The notes below the pieces were generated by a model. That model did no database searches and was not told where the DNA came from. It saw nothing but the letters and a program-made list of their open reading frames with translations. Position numbers and translations under genes: made by a program. Below, in pieces: positions 1 through 6,179 of a DNA stretch of 9,733 nt (position 1 is its first letter; every line of letters begins with the position of its first letter). The stretch covers positions 1 to 9,733 of the forward strand of contig JAAYOX010000308.1 of assembly GCA_012520135.1 (NCBI GenBank), in the 5' to 3' direction. This stretch comes from Clostridia bacterium. Its GTDB lineage: Bacteria; Bacillota; DULZ01.

Positions 1-109
1 TACCATTGTTATCGGTCTCAATGCAGAGTTCTTCCTCCAGTACGTTACGGTAGCCGCTGAGGAACTGATGAATCCCCAAATCTATATTGAGGCAGTGCTG
101 TCTCAATAA
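1..109 (+). CDS. mrpD: Mrp antiporter subunit D, C-terminal end (partial)
   Basis: This is the last 35 codons of a gene that begins before the window; the frame starts at base 2 and ends in TAA at 107-109. The tail contains GLNAEFF, an amphipathic stretch with AAEELMNP, and a YIEAVL ending. It resembles the C-terminus of MrpD, the large NuoM/NuoN-like subunit of the Mrp Na+(K+)/H+ antiporter, where the protein often ends with AAEQLLNP..YI.AVL. The identification rests mainly on position: mrpE, mrpF and mrpG follow directly, as in all Mrp operons. MrpD is a multi-pass membrane subunit that carries one of the proton paths of the complex. Only the tail is visible, so completeness cannot be judged. 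Confidence 0.8.
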   Translation, partial: TIVIGLNAEFFLQYVTVAAEELMNPQIYIEAVLSQ

Positions 110-127
110 GACATTTTAAAAGTAATC

Positions 128-133
128 GAGGTG
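128..133 (+). promoter_or_regulatory. Ribosome-binding site deciding the mrpE start
   Basis: GAGGTG lies 6 bases before the ATG at 140. An in-frame GTG at 131 sits inside this site and has no Shine-Dalgarno sequence of its own, so ATG 140 is preferred. Confidence 0.65.
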
Positions 134-139
134 TTATCC

Positions 140-616
140 ATGGGTGCAAGCCTCATCTTTAATTTGTTGGTGGCGTTAGTATGGGTTTTCCTCAAAGGAG
201 AATTCAATTTAGTGAACCTGGTTTGGGGGTATATTCTGGGCGCAGGAATTTTGTTCCTGTTTTCCCAAATCCCCCCCGGAAAAGTGTATACGAAAAAGAT
301 CTTGGGTTTTATCGGACTGGCGATGGTTTTTTTGGTGGAACTTTACAAGGCTAACCTGTCGGTTCTGAAAGTAGTGCTTAGCGGTAATACCAAACCTCCT
401 TCCGGCATAGTGGCCTATCCCTTGGAGGTAAAATCCGACTGGGGCATTACGGTTCTGGCCAATTTGATCACCCTGACCCCGGGAACCATCTCCATGGAAG
501 TTGCACCTGACCGCAAAACCCTGTACATCCACGCCTTAGAGGTTGATGACCCTCAGGACGTGGTGGCAGGGATCAAGGAGTCCTTTGAAAAACGGGTGCT
601 GGAGGTGTTCGAATGA
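140..616 (+). CDS. mrpE: Mrp Na+(K+)/H+ antiporter subunit E
   Basis: This is a 158-residue MrpE, the usual length for the family (about 160). The N-terminal part has two hydrophobic segments (about residues 4-20 and 24-42) and a third at about 54-72; a soluble C-terminal part follows. The conserved LTPGT motif is at 112-116, followed by the family's typical basic/acidic tail (APDRKTLYIHALEV). MrpE is needed for stable assembly and activity of the seven-subunit membrane complex that expels Na+ or K+ in exchange for protons. The start is set by GAGGTG, 6 bases upstream. Its stop overlaps the mrpF start (ATGA), implying translational coupling. Identification is firm from motif and operon position; ion preference cannot be read from this subunit. 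Confidence 0.92.
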   Translation: MGASLIFNLLVALVWVFLKGEFNLVNLVWGYILGAGILFLFSQIPPGKVYTKKILGFIGLAMVFLVELYKANLSVLKVVLSGNTKPPSGIVAYPLEVKSDWGITVLANLITLTPGTISMEVAPDRKTLYIHALEVDDPQDVVAGIKESFEKRVLEVFE

Positions 617-894
617 TAGAAATGGTGGCGAATATCGCTTTAGCCGGTTTAGGTATAGGAGGTTTAATCTGTTTATACCGGATTGTAACGGGTCCCACCA
701 TCCCAGACCGGGCGGTAGGAGCGGATACCCTGATGATGCATGCCCTGGGCGTAATTGTGCTTCTGTGCATCAAGGAGGGTACCTTAATCTTTTCCGATGG
801 GCTCTTGACTATTGCTATCCTGAGTTTTGTGGGCACTACAGGATTGGCCAAATTCATTGCAAAGGGTGTTATCATTGAGCGAGATCATCGTTAG
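613..894 (+). CDS. mrpF: Mrp Na+(K+)/H+ antiporter subunit F
   Basis: A 93-residue membrane protein with three predicted transmembrane segments (about 4-22, 36-55, 62-82), matching the small size and topology of MrpF. The family signature around the first loop is present: LYRIVTGPTIPDRAVGADTL, which includes the conserved Pro-Asp-Arg (Asp32) and the GADTL start of helix 2. MrpF is an essential small subunit of the antiporter core. The start ATG overlaps the mrpE stop codon (ATGA) and is preceded by GGAGGTG at 601-607, giving good spacing. The end overlaps mrpG by 20 bases. Nothing in the sequence suggests damage. Confidence 0.93.
   Translation: MIEMVANIALAGLGIGGLICLYRIVTGPTIPDRAVGADTLMMHALGVIVLLCIKEGTLIFSDGLLTIAILSFVGTTGLAKFIAKGVIIERDHR
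861..868 (+). promoter_or_regulatory. Ribosome-binding site deciding the mrpG start
   Basis: AAAGGGTG lies within the end of mrpF, 6 bases before a TTG at 875. It supports a TTG start over the in-frame TTG codons at 827 and 857, which give N-termini unlike MrpG, and over GTG 866, which lies inside the site. Confidence 0.5.
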
Positions 895-1216
895 TATCTT
901 TATTTTGCTGGGTCTGTTGATGATGTTGGCTGCCGCCGTAGGTGTGTTGCGGTTGCCGGATGCCTATTGCCGTGCCCACGCTTCCGGCATGAGTTCCACC
1001 TTCGGTGCCATGTTTTTCATGGTGGCTGCCCTGGTGTATTTTACTGTCCAGACGGGGACCTTTCCCTTCAAGTTGCTCGCCATTGCCCTTTTCATCTTCT
1101 TTACCGGCCCGATTGGCGCTCACATGCTAACCCGAGCCGCCTATTTTACGGGCATCAAGCCCTGGGAAGGGACAGTTGTGGATGATCTGAAAGACTATAC
1201 ACCGCCCAAACGATAG
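875..1216 (+). CDS. mrpG: Mrp Na+(K+)/H+ antiporter subunit G
   Basis: From the TTG at 875 this gives 113 residues, close to the family's typical 110-125. There are three hydrophobic segments (about 4-24, 41-60, 65-83). Two MrpG signatures are visible: LRLPDAYCRAHASG at about 26-38, after helix 1, and FFTGPIGAHMLTRAAY at about 75-90, at the end of helix 3. MrpG is the last subunit of the Mrp antiporter. A longer reading from TTG 827 would add sixteen residues (WALQDWPNSL...) that are only mrpF read in another frame. The chosen start overlaps mrpF by 20 bases and has a usable ribosome-binding site. The gene is followed by a terminator, so it closes the operon. Confidence 0.92.
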   Translation: MSEIIVSIFILLGLLMMLAAAVGVLRLPDAYCRAHASGMSSTFGAMFFMVAALVYFTVQTGTFPFKLLAIALFIFFTGPIGAHMLTRAAYFTGIKPWEGTVVDDLKDYTPPKR

Positions 1217-1226
1217 TACTACCGCG

Positions 1227-1251
1227 AAAACCCCTGCCAGCCAGGGGTTTT
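1227..1251 (+). terminator. Hairpin terminator after mrpG
   Basis: AAAACCCCTG (1227-1236) pairs perfectly with CAGGGGTTTT (1242-1251) across a CCAGC loop. The stem is GC-rich next to the loop and the 3' arm ends in four T. It lies 10 bases after the mrpG stop. The symmetric A/T ends mean it could work in both directions, but no gene on the - strand uses it here. Confidence 0.85.
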
Positions 1252-1271
1252 AGTGTCTGATCCAATGTCAC

Positions 1272-1300
1272 TTAACGGGCTATGTAGGTTGTGTTATACT
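1272..1300 (+). promoter_or_regulatory. Sigma-A-type promoter with extended -10 for the sua5 unit
   Basis: TTAACG at 1272-1277 (4 of 6 matches to TTGACA) and TATACT at 1295-1300 (5 of 6 to TATAAT) are separated by 17 bases. TG at 1292-1293 forms the extended -10 TGn motif. The promoter follows the mrp terminator and precedes sua5 by about 36 bases, so it is well placed to drive the unit that begins with sua5. Confidence 0.7.
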
Positions 1301-1336
1301 AGTTCATAAAATAGATAAGGAATTGGAGATTAGGGG

Positions 1337-2410
1337 ATGAAGATTACTCGCTATTGTAAAATAGATGGCACTAATTTAAACGCAGACTGCCTGAAGAGGG
1401 CGGCAGGGGTCCTGCGGTGGGGAGGGATTGTGGCCTTTCCTACGGAAACAGTTTACGGATTGGGAGCCAACGCCTTTAATGCCGAAGCGGTGGCCAAGGT
1501 GTTTGCTGCCAAAGGGCGACCGGCAGACAATCCTTTAATCGTGCATATTGCCCGGGAGGGAGACATATCGTGCCTGGCCAGGGAGATTCCTTCAGTTGCC
1601 TACCTGCTGATGGACCACTTTTGGCCCGGCCCCCTCACTTTAATCCTTCCCCGGACCGAAGCTGTGCCGGATATAGTAACGGCAGGATTGGACACGGTAG
1701 GGATCAGGATGCCCGACCATCCCCTAGCCCTGGCGCTGTTGGAAAAAGCACGGGTACCGGTGGCCGCTCCCAGTGCTAATTTGTCGGGGAGACCGAGCCC
1801 CACCACCGGCATTGAAGTGCTGCGGGATTTAGCCGGGAAGGCTGATTTTGTCATCGACGGCGGTATGGCCAAAGTAGGAGTGGAGTCTACCGTACTGGAT
1901 TTAACCGTCAACCCTCCTCTAATTTTAAGGCCCGGGGGGATAAGCAAAGAAGAACTGGAGGCCGTCCTGGGAGAAGTGAGGTTGGATCCGGCTTTATCTC
2001 TCCAGGAGGAAGGAAGCAAGCTAAAACCTAAATCACCGGGGATGAAATATACTCATTATGCCCCCAAGGCATTGGTCACGGTAGTCATGGGGTCCACCGG
2101 TGAAAAGATTAAAACCTTGGACAGGCTGGTACGGGAAGCGAGAGAGAGTGGGATGAGGGTTGGGTTACTGCTGACGGAAGAAACGGCCCGGGCCTGTAGG
2201 GAGAAAGTAGCAAAACCCCATTACCTGGAGATATTGGGTTCCCAGTATTGCTTGGAGACCATTGCCAACCGGCTGTTTGGGGCTCTTCGCCGCTGTGACC
2301 GCTGGCACTTGGATGTGGTTTTTGCCGAGGGGGTGAAACAGGAAGGTCTGGGGTTGGCCATCATGAACCGGCTCACGAAAGCCGCCGGTCACCGTGTCCT
2401 TTGGGTCTAA
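1337..2410 (+). CDS. tsaC: L-threonylcarbamoyladenylate synthase (Sua5/YwlC)
   Basis: This cytoplasmic enzyme makes threonylcarbamoyl-AMP from threonine, bicarbonate and ATP, the first step of tRNA t6A37 modification. The 357-residue length fits the long Sua5 form, not short TsaC. The YrdC domain occupies about 14-205, with PTETVYGLGANA (35-46), KGRPADNPLIVH (59-70), WPGPLTLI (96-103) and PSANLSGRPSPT (145-156). The linker motif SPGMKYTHYAP (233-243) closes over the active site in this family, and a Rossmann-like Sua5 domain fills the C-terminus (about 245-357). The ATG has GGAG 8 bases upstream. It is the first gene of the ywl-type cluster and is preceded by its own promoter. It corresponds to B. 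subtilis ywlC. Confidence 0.96.
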   Translation: MKITRYCKIDGTNLNADCLKRAAGVLRWGGIVAFPTETVYGLGANAFNAEAVAKVFAAKGRPADNPLIVHIAREGDISCLAREIPSVAYLLMDHFWPGPLTLILPRTEAVPDIVTAGLDTVGIRMPDHPLALALLEKARVPVAAPSANLSGRPSPTTGIEVLRDLAGKADFVIDGGMAKVGVESTVLDLTVNPPLILRPGGISKEELEAVLGEVRLDPALSLQEEGSKLKPKSPGMKYTHYAPKALVTVVMGSTGEKIKTLDRLVREARESGMRVGLLLTEETARACREKVAKPHYLEILGSQYCLETIANRLFGALRRCDRWHLDVVFAEGVKQEGLGLAIMNRLTKAAGHRVLWV

Positions 2411-2449
2411 GGGTTGCCAGGCAGGAATAGAATTTACTGGTGGTGACCT

Positions 2450-3175
2450 ATGTTGCTCATAATGACAATCAGTTTGGTGGCAGGTTTGGCTACGGTAGCA
2501 GGGGCTTTGTTGACACTGATCGTAGGCCGTTCTACCCGGCGGATCCTGGCCGGGATTTTGGGCTTGGCTGCCGGGATTATGCTGGGCGTGGTAGTCTTGG
2601 ATCTTCTTCCCTCAGCCTGGACTTTGGGAGGAGTGCGGTCTCTTATCCTGGGGACCGGAGCCGGGTGGGGTTTTGTCTGGCTATTATCCCTGGCGCTGGG
2701 CAGGAATCCTTCAGACCGCCGTACCGGTTCCCCCGGTTACTTAATCAAACTGGGGTATCTGGTGGCAGTCGGCATCGCCTTGCATGATCTGCCCGAGGGA
2801 ATTGCGATAGCGGCCGGCTATGCGGCTACCCCTGAATTAGGGTGGCTGATTGCCGTAGCCATCGGATTGCATAATATTCCGGAAGGAATGGCCATGGCGG
2901 CGCCAATGGTATTGGGGGGTCAATCCTTCCGGTACATTATTGGGACTGCCGGGCTGGTGAGCCTGGTGACCCCTATGGGCGCTTTTTTAGGGTTGCTCCT
3001 GGTGGGTATTTCCCCCCGGTTGATTGCCTATTTGCTGGCTTTTGCCGGAGGATCCATGGCTTACATAGTAATCAGGGAATTATGGCCGGAAGGCCGGGTA
3101 CAAGGGAGACGGTGGGCGGCTCTGGGAGCGGTACTGGGGTGGCTCATCGTAGGATTGTTGCTGCACCTGGAATAG
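2450..3175 (+). CDS. ZIP family divalent metal transporter
   Basis: A 241-residue hydrophobic protein with about eight membrane segments. The two ZIP metal-site motifs are clear: HDLPEGIAIA at 112-121 and HNIPEGMAMA at 141-150, which place His, Asn and Glu ligands in helices 4 and 5. A further AFAGGSMAYIVIRELWPEG at about 197-215 matches the late ZIP helix with a conserved Glu. It most resembles the prokaryotic GufA/ZupT-like branch, which moves Zn2+, Fe2+ or Mn2+; the actual metal cannot be read from sequence. The cytoplasmic loop between helices 3 and 4 is short (about 85-96) and has no His-rich stretch. The start ATG has only a weak GGTGGTG upstream; ATG 2462 is an alternative. It sits between sua5 and mntP, where B. 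subtilis has no such gene. Confidence 0.9.
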   Translation: MLLIMTISLVAGLATVAGALLTLIVGRSTRRILAGILGLAAGIMLGVVVLDLLPSAWTLGGVRSLILGTGAGWGFVWLLSLALGRNPSDRRTGSPGYLIKLGYLVAVGIALHDLPEGIAIAAGYAATPELGWLIAVAIGLHNIPEGMAMAAPMVLGGQSFRYIIGTAGLVSLVTPMGAFLGLLLVGISPRLIAYLLAFAGGSMAYIVIRELWPEGRVQGRRWAALGAVLGWLIVGLLLHLE

Positions 3176-3247
3176 GCCGGTGATTTTGGTAATACTAAGA
3201 AGTAGATTAAGGGCTGGTTATTACACTGTGCCGGATGGAGGTAAACG

Positions 3248-3823
3248 GTGAGTTTTTACACGATTCTATTGGTAGCCGGGGCACTGGGTACCGATGCCTT
3301 TTCCCTGGCCCTTTGTATGGGCTTGGGCCGGAGAAGGGGCGTCTACATTTTCCCGCTGGTGGTGGCGGTTTTTCATGTCTTGATGCCCCTGGCAGGTTTG
3401 TGGGTTGGGGCACTGCTGGGCAATGTGCTGGGCCGGCTGGCAGCGGTGATCGGAGGAGTGGTACTGGTGCTGCTGGGCCTTAATATGATTAAAGAAGCCC
3501 TGGATAATGACTCCTGTCCCACCGGTGTTAAAGTACCTCTTCCCGGGACAGTTTCAAAAGGAGCCCGGATTCTTACCGGTTATTGGGCCTTGATATTAGT
3601 AGCAGGGAGTGTCAGTTTGGATGCCTTGACAGCAGGTCTGGGCCTGGGGGCCATGAAGGCTAACCTGGCCCTTACCGTTTTTACTTTCGGGATCGTGGCA
3701 GGCTTGATGACTCTAGCAGGCCTTGTTTTTGGACAAAGACTGGGAAACTGGCTGGGAGAAAAGGCCCAATTGTTGGGAGGCATAGTGCTGATTATCATCG
3801 GCATAACCATGTTTTTTAAATAA
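3248..3823 (+). CDS. mntP: Manganese efflux pump MntP (YwlD)
   Basis: A 191-residue six-helix membrane protein of the MntP (DUF204) family, the usual length (about 185-190). It has the expected two-fold internal repeat, with an Asp-containing motif in each half: GTDAFSLAL (Asp16) and VSLDALTAGLGLG (Asp125). MntP exports Mn2+ to prevent toxicity. The start is GTG, supported by GGAGG at 3237-3241, 6 bases upstream. The polar central loop (residues 85-106) has DNDSCPTG. The gene equals ywlD in B. subtilis, where it also lies between sua5 and ywlE, so it is ancestral to this cluster. The 72-base leader is too short for a full yybP-ykoY manganese riboswitch and I see no sign of one. Confidence 0.93.
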   Translation: MSFYTILLVAGALGTDAFSLALCMGLGRRRGVYIFPLVVAVFHVLMPLAGLWVGALLGNVLGRLAAVIGGVVLVLLGLNMIKEALDNDSCPTGVKVPLPGTVSKGARILTGYWALILVAGSVSLDALTAGLGLGAMKANLALTVFTFGIVAGLMTLAGLVFGQRLGNWLGEKAQLLGGIVLIIIGITMFFK

Positions 3824-3851
3824 GGAGCAGAAGAGTAGGAGGTGCCGGCTG

Positions 3852-4313
3852 GTGAAAAGGATCCTGATTGTCTGCACCGGCAACACTTGCCGCAGTCCCA
3901 TGGCAGGGGCGCTGGCCGCCAAGCTGGCTGGGGAGGAATTCGGCAGGGAAGTAGAGATCAAAACCGCGGGAATTGCTGCCTTTCCCGGGGCACCTGCATC
4001 GCCCCAGGCGGTAACGGTCATGGAAGAAAAAGGGCTGGACTTGGCTGAACACGCTGCGCAGCCTGTTTCTCTAGAATTGGTGGAGTGGGCCGAACTGATT
4101 CTAACTATGACCGCAGGCCATAAACAAGTGATGCTTGGGCAGTTCCCCCAGGCAGGACAGAAGCTGTTTACTTTAGGGGAGTACGCCGGCAATCCGGCTC
4201 CCCAGGAGATTCCCGATCCCTTTGGGGGTACTGTGGAAGATTATCGCCGGACGGCCCAGGTACTGGAGGAGGCCCTCCGGGGAGTTTTGGCAGTACTTAG
4301 CAAGGAAAATTAG
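3852..4313 (+). CDS. ywlE: Low-molecular-weight protein phosphatase, YwlE type
   Basis: A 153-residue cytoplasmic enzyme of the low-molecular-weight tyrosine phosphatase fold. The P-loop is VCTGNTCRSPMA, with nucleophile Cys8, a Thr at position 12 and Arg14-Ser15; the general acid is Asp122 in the DPFGG motif. A Thr in the P-loop (CTGNTCRS rather than the CxGNICRS of tyrosine phosphatases) is the feature that lets B. subtilis YwlE prefer phosphoarginine, so protein-arginine phosphatase activity is the likely role, reversing McsB-type marking. This is inference from the motif; no mcsB is in view. The GTG start has AGGAGGTG at 3837-3844, 7 bases upstream. Gene order (mntP-ywlE-rpiB) matches B. 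subtilis. Confidence 0.92.
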   Translation: MKRILIVCTGNTCRSPMAGALAAKLAGEEFGREVEIKTAGIAAFPGAPASPQAVTVMEEKGLDLAEHAAQPVSLELVEWAELILTMTAGHKQVMLGQFPQAGQKLFTLGEYAGNPAPQEIPDPFGGTVEDYRRTAQVLEEALRGVLAVLSKEN

Positions 4314-4361
4314 AGGAATAATGGTTGAATATGCAGAAGAATGTCTAGTTACCATCTTCAG

Positions 4362-4370
4362 AAAGGAAGG
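4362..4370 (+). promoter_or_regulatory. Ribosome-binding site deciding the rpiB start
   Basis: AAAGGAAGG lies 6 bases before ATG 4377. An upstream in-frame ATG at 4341 has no such site and would add twelve residues (SSYHLQKGRKP) not typical of RpiB. Confidence 0.7.
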
Positions 4371-4376
4371 AAACCA

Positions 4377-5396
4377 ATGCGCGTTGCCTTGGCCAGTGAT
4401 CACGGCGGGTACCGGCTGAAACAGGCTATTGCCGGTTACTTGGAGGAACAGGGAATTGAGTACAAAGATTTCGGTACTATGAGCGAGGATTCCGTAGATT
4501 ATCCTGACTATGCCTTGGCCGTAGCCCAGGCGGTCAGTGCCGGGGACTGCGACCGGGGGATTCTGGTCTGCGGTACCGGCATCGGCATCGGCATTGCCGC
4601 CAATAAAGTGCCGGGCATCCGGGCCGCTTTGTGTCATGACACTTTTTCCGCCCAAGCTTCCCGGGAACACAACAATGCCAACATTCTTACCCTGGGAGAG
4701 AGGGTAGTAGGTTCCGGCTTGGCGCTGGATATTGTGGCCACCTGGCTTAAAAGCGATTTTGCCGGGGGCAGGCATGCCCGCAGGGTGGACAAGATCACCG
4801 CCATCGAGGAGCAGTACTGTTGTGCCACCCCTGACCGGCAGGACCCTCAGGTAGATCTGGTCAAGATTGCTCTGGAAACGAAACAGGCTTTGACGGGACT
4901 GCTGGCGGAAGGGAAATTCCAACCCCGGCAGATTATCGTGGTGGGGTGCAGTACCAGTGAGATCGCCGGTCAAAGGATCGGTTCCGCCGGCAGCCGGGAA
5001 ATTGCGGATACGTTGCTGCGGGAATTGTATCCCACGACCCAAGCTCAGGGCCTTTACCTGGCCATCCAGTGTTGTGAACACCTGAACAGGGCGTTAGTGG
5101 TGGAGGCAGAATGTGCCCAATCCTACGGGCTGGATCCGGTAACGGTGATTCCCCACAAAAAAGCGGGAGGAGCCCTGGCGGAAGCAGCCATGGAGCACTT
5201 CAAGGAGCCGGTAGTCGTGGAAAGTATCCAGGGACATGGGGGTATGGATATAGGCGACACTTTCATCGGCATGCATTTGAGACCGGTGGCGGTACCTCTT
5301 CGTCTTCCGGTCAAGCAGATTGGACAAGCCCACCTGACAGTGGCCAGGACCCGCCCTAAACTAATCGGGGGTGAAAGGGCCAAATACTGTCGTTAA
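4377..5396 (+). CDS. rpiB-ywlG: Fused ribose-5-phosphate isomerase B and YwlG/DUF436 protein
   Basis: One continuous frame of 339 residues carries two proteins that are separate neighbours in B. subtilis. Residues 1-146 are RpiB, which interconverts ribose 5-phosphate and ribulose 5-phosphate: SDHGGY at 7-12, GILVCGTGIGIGIAANK at 61-77 with catalytic Cys65 and Thr67, HDTFSAQASREHNNAN at 87-102 with His98, and LGERVVG after it. Residues about 155-339 are a full-length YwlG (TIGR01440, DUF436) domain: VVGCSTSEIAGQRIG, IQCCEHLNRALVVEAE, HGGMDIGDTFIGMHL and TRPKLIGGERA. YwlG has no settled function that I know of. The join (about 147-155, CCATPDRQD) has no stop, and no separate ywlG ribosome-binding site is obvious. 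The glyA gene that normally follows is missing. An assembly error removing a stop is possible but nothing suggests it. Confidence 0.9.
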   Translation: MRVALASDHGGYRLKQAIAGYLEEQGIEYKDFGTMSEDSVDYPDYALAVAQAVSAGDCDRGILVCGTGIGIGIAANKVPGIRAALCHDTFSAQASREHNNANILTLGERVVGSGLALDIVATWLKSDFAGGRHARRVDKITAIEEQYCCATPDRQDPQVDLVKIALETKQALTGLLAEGKFQPRQIIVVGCSTSEIAGQRIGSAGSREIADTLLRELYPTTQAQGLYLAIQCCEHLNRALVVEAECAQSYGLDPVTVIPHKKAGGALAEAAMEHFKEPVVVESIQGHGGMDIGDTFIGMHLRPVAVPLRLPVKQIGQAHLTVARTRPKLIGGERAKYCR

Positions 5397-5407
5397 GGGG
5401 GAGGGAA

Positions 5408-5845
5408 ATGCGGCCTACTTGGGATGAATATTTCATGGAAATCACCCAACTGGTGGCGAAGCGGTCTACCTGCCTCAGGAGGCAGGTAGGTGCCCTTTTG
5501 GTTAAGGACAGGCGGATTCTCACCACCGGTTACAATGGGAGCCCCAGCGGCTTGGCCCACTGCAGGGACACGGGCTGCCTGCGGGAACGATTAAAGATTC
5601 CCTCCGGGGAGAGGAATGAGTTGTGCAGGGGCATTCATGCAGAGCAGAATGCCATTGTTCAGGCTGCCCTGCACGGGGTCATTATTCAGGGGGCCACCCT
5701 GTATGTGACCCACCAGCCCTGTGTAGTCTGTGCCAAAATGCTGATTAACGCCGGGATTGTGGAGATTATCACTCCCGGGGATTATCCCGATGCCCTGGCT
5801 CGGGAACTGCTGGAGGAAGCGGGAATACCCATCAGGAGACCATAG
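5408..5845 (+). CDS. comEB: dCMP deaminase (ComEB family)
   Basis: This 145-residue zinc enzyme of the cytidine/deoxycytidylate deaminase superfamily converts dCMP to dUMP, feeding dTMP synthesis. The catalytic site is GIHAEQNAI (His77 binds zinc, Glu79 is the proton shuttle), and PCVVCAKM supplies Cys105 and Cys108. The N-terminal part has the dCMP-deaminase features RPTWDEYFM and TTGYNGSPSGLAHC (about 39-52), which separate it from cytidine deaminases. The ATG is only 11 bases after the previous stop and has GGGGAGG directly upstream. In B. subtilis comEB lies in a competence operon; its place here before wecB and atp is a common clostridial arrangement. A strong hairpin lies within codons 20-27 (see the repeat entry). 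Confidence 0.94.
   Translation: MRPTWDEYFMEITQLVAKRSTCLRRQVGALLVKDRRILTTGYNGSPSGLAHCRDTGCLRERLKIPSGERNELCRGIHAEQNAIVQAALHGVIIQGATLYVTHQPCVVCAKMLINAGIVEIITPGDYPDALARELLEEAGIPIRRP
5466..5489. repeat. Perfect inverted repeat inside comEB
   Basis: CTACCTGCCT (5466-5475) and AGGCAGGTAG (5480-5489) are exact reverse complements separated by CAGG. The outer C and G of the spacer can also pair. The result is a 10-11 bp GC-rich hairpin in codons 20-27 of comEB. It is followed 5 bases later by CTTTTG. Confidence 0.75.
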
Positions 5846-5852
5846 GGGGAGT

Positions 5853-6161
5853 ATGATGCAAAAGAAAACCATTACCCTGCCCAGATTGAGCAATCTTTCG
5901 CCTACCATGGAATCCACCGCCTTAAAACTCATGGAAGAGGCGGGGGAACTGGCTCAGGCGATTGGCAAGTACCGGGGTTTGAACGGGGAAACAGTAGACC
6001 TGGCCGAGGAACAGGTGATGGCTAAGATTACGGAAGAATTATTGGATGTGGCCCAGACTGCCGTTTCCATGATGTTTGTGCTGGAAGAATTGTACGGCGT
6101 GGATATCGACAAGGCATTGGGGGAACATATTGATAAGTTAGCAAAAAAAGGATATCTCTGA
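5853..6161 (+). CDS. Small MazG-like nucleotide pyrophosphohydrolase
   Basis: A 102-residue, mostly alpha-helical protein of the MazG-like all-alpha NTP pyrophosphatase group. The metal-binding signature is visible as EEAGE (Glu28, Glu29, Glu32) and, about 30 residues on, EELLD (Glu62, Asp65), matching the EExxE...ExxD pattern. These enzymes hydrolyse (d)NTPs to (d)NMP and pyrophosphate and often clean nucleotide pools; the substrate here is unknown. Placement 7 bases after the dCMP deaminase suggests a link to deoxynucleotide metabolism. Two adjacent ATGs (5853 and 5856) are possible starts; the GGGGGAG at 5845-5851 is better spaced for the second. A longer in-frame extension upstream overlaps comEB and is not credible. 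Confidence 0.85.
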   Translation: MMQKKTITLPRLSNLSPTMESTALKLMEEAGELAQAIGKYRGLNGETVDLAEEQVMAKITEELLDVAQTAVSMMFVLEELYGVDIDKALGEHIDKLAKKGYL

Positions 6162-6179
6162 CCGGAAAGGAGGATGCAA

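Noticed and set aside
543..878. A 111-codon + strand frame overlapping mrpE and mrpF
   Set aside because: It is an alternative frame of mrpF; the mrpF product has the family motifs and this one does not.
3176..3247. Possible yybP-ykoY manganese riboswitch ahead of mntP
   Set aside because: Only 72 bases are available and the conserved loops of that riboswitch are not visible; GTAATA/TATTAC can pair but over a 24-base loop.
3713..4192. A 159-codon open frame on the - strand across the mntP-ywlE junction
   Set aside because: It overlaps two well-supported genes, is low-complexity in Ser/Ala/Pro, and matches no family I know.
4173..5081. A 302-codon open frame on the - strand opposite ywlE and rpiB-ywlG
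   Set aside because: It lies opposite strong, motif-bearing genes, has no recognisable domain, and its composition is that of a shadow frame in GC-biased codons.
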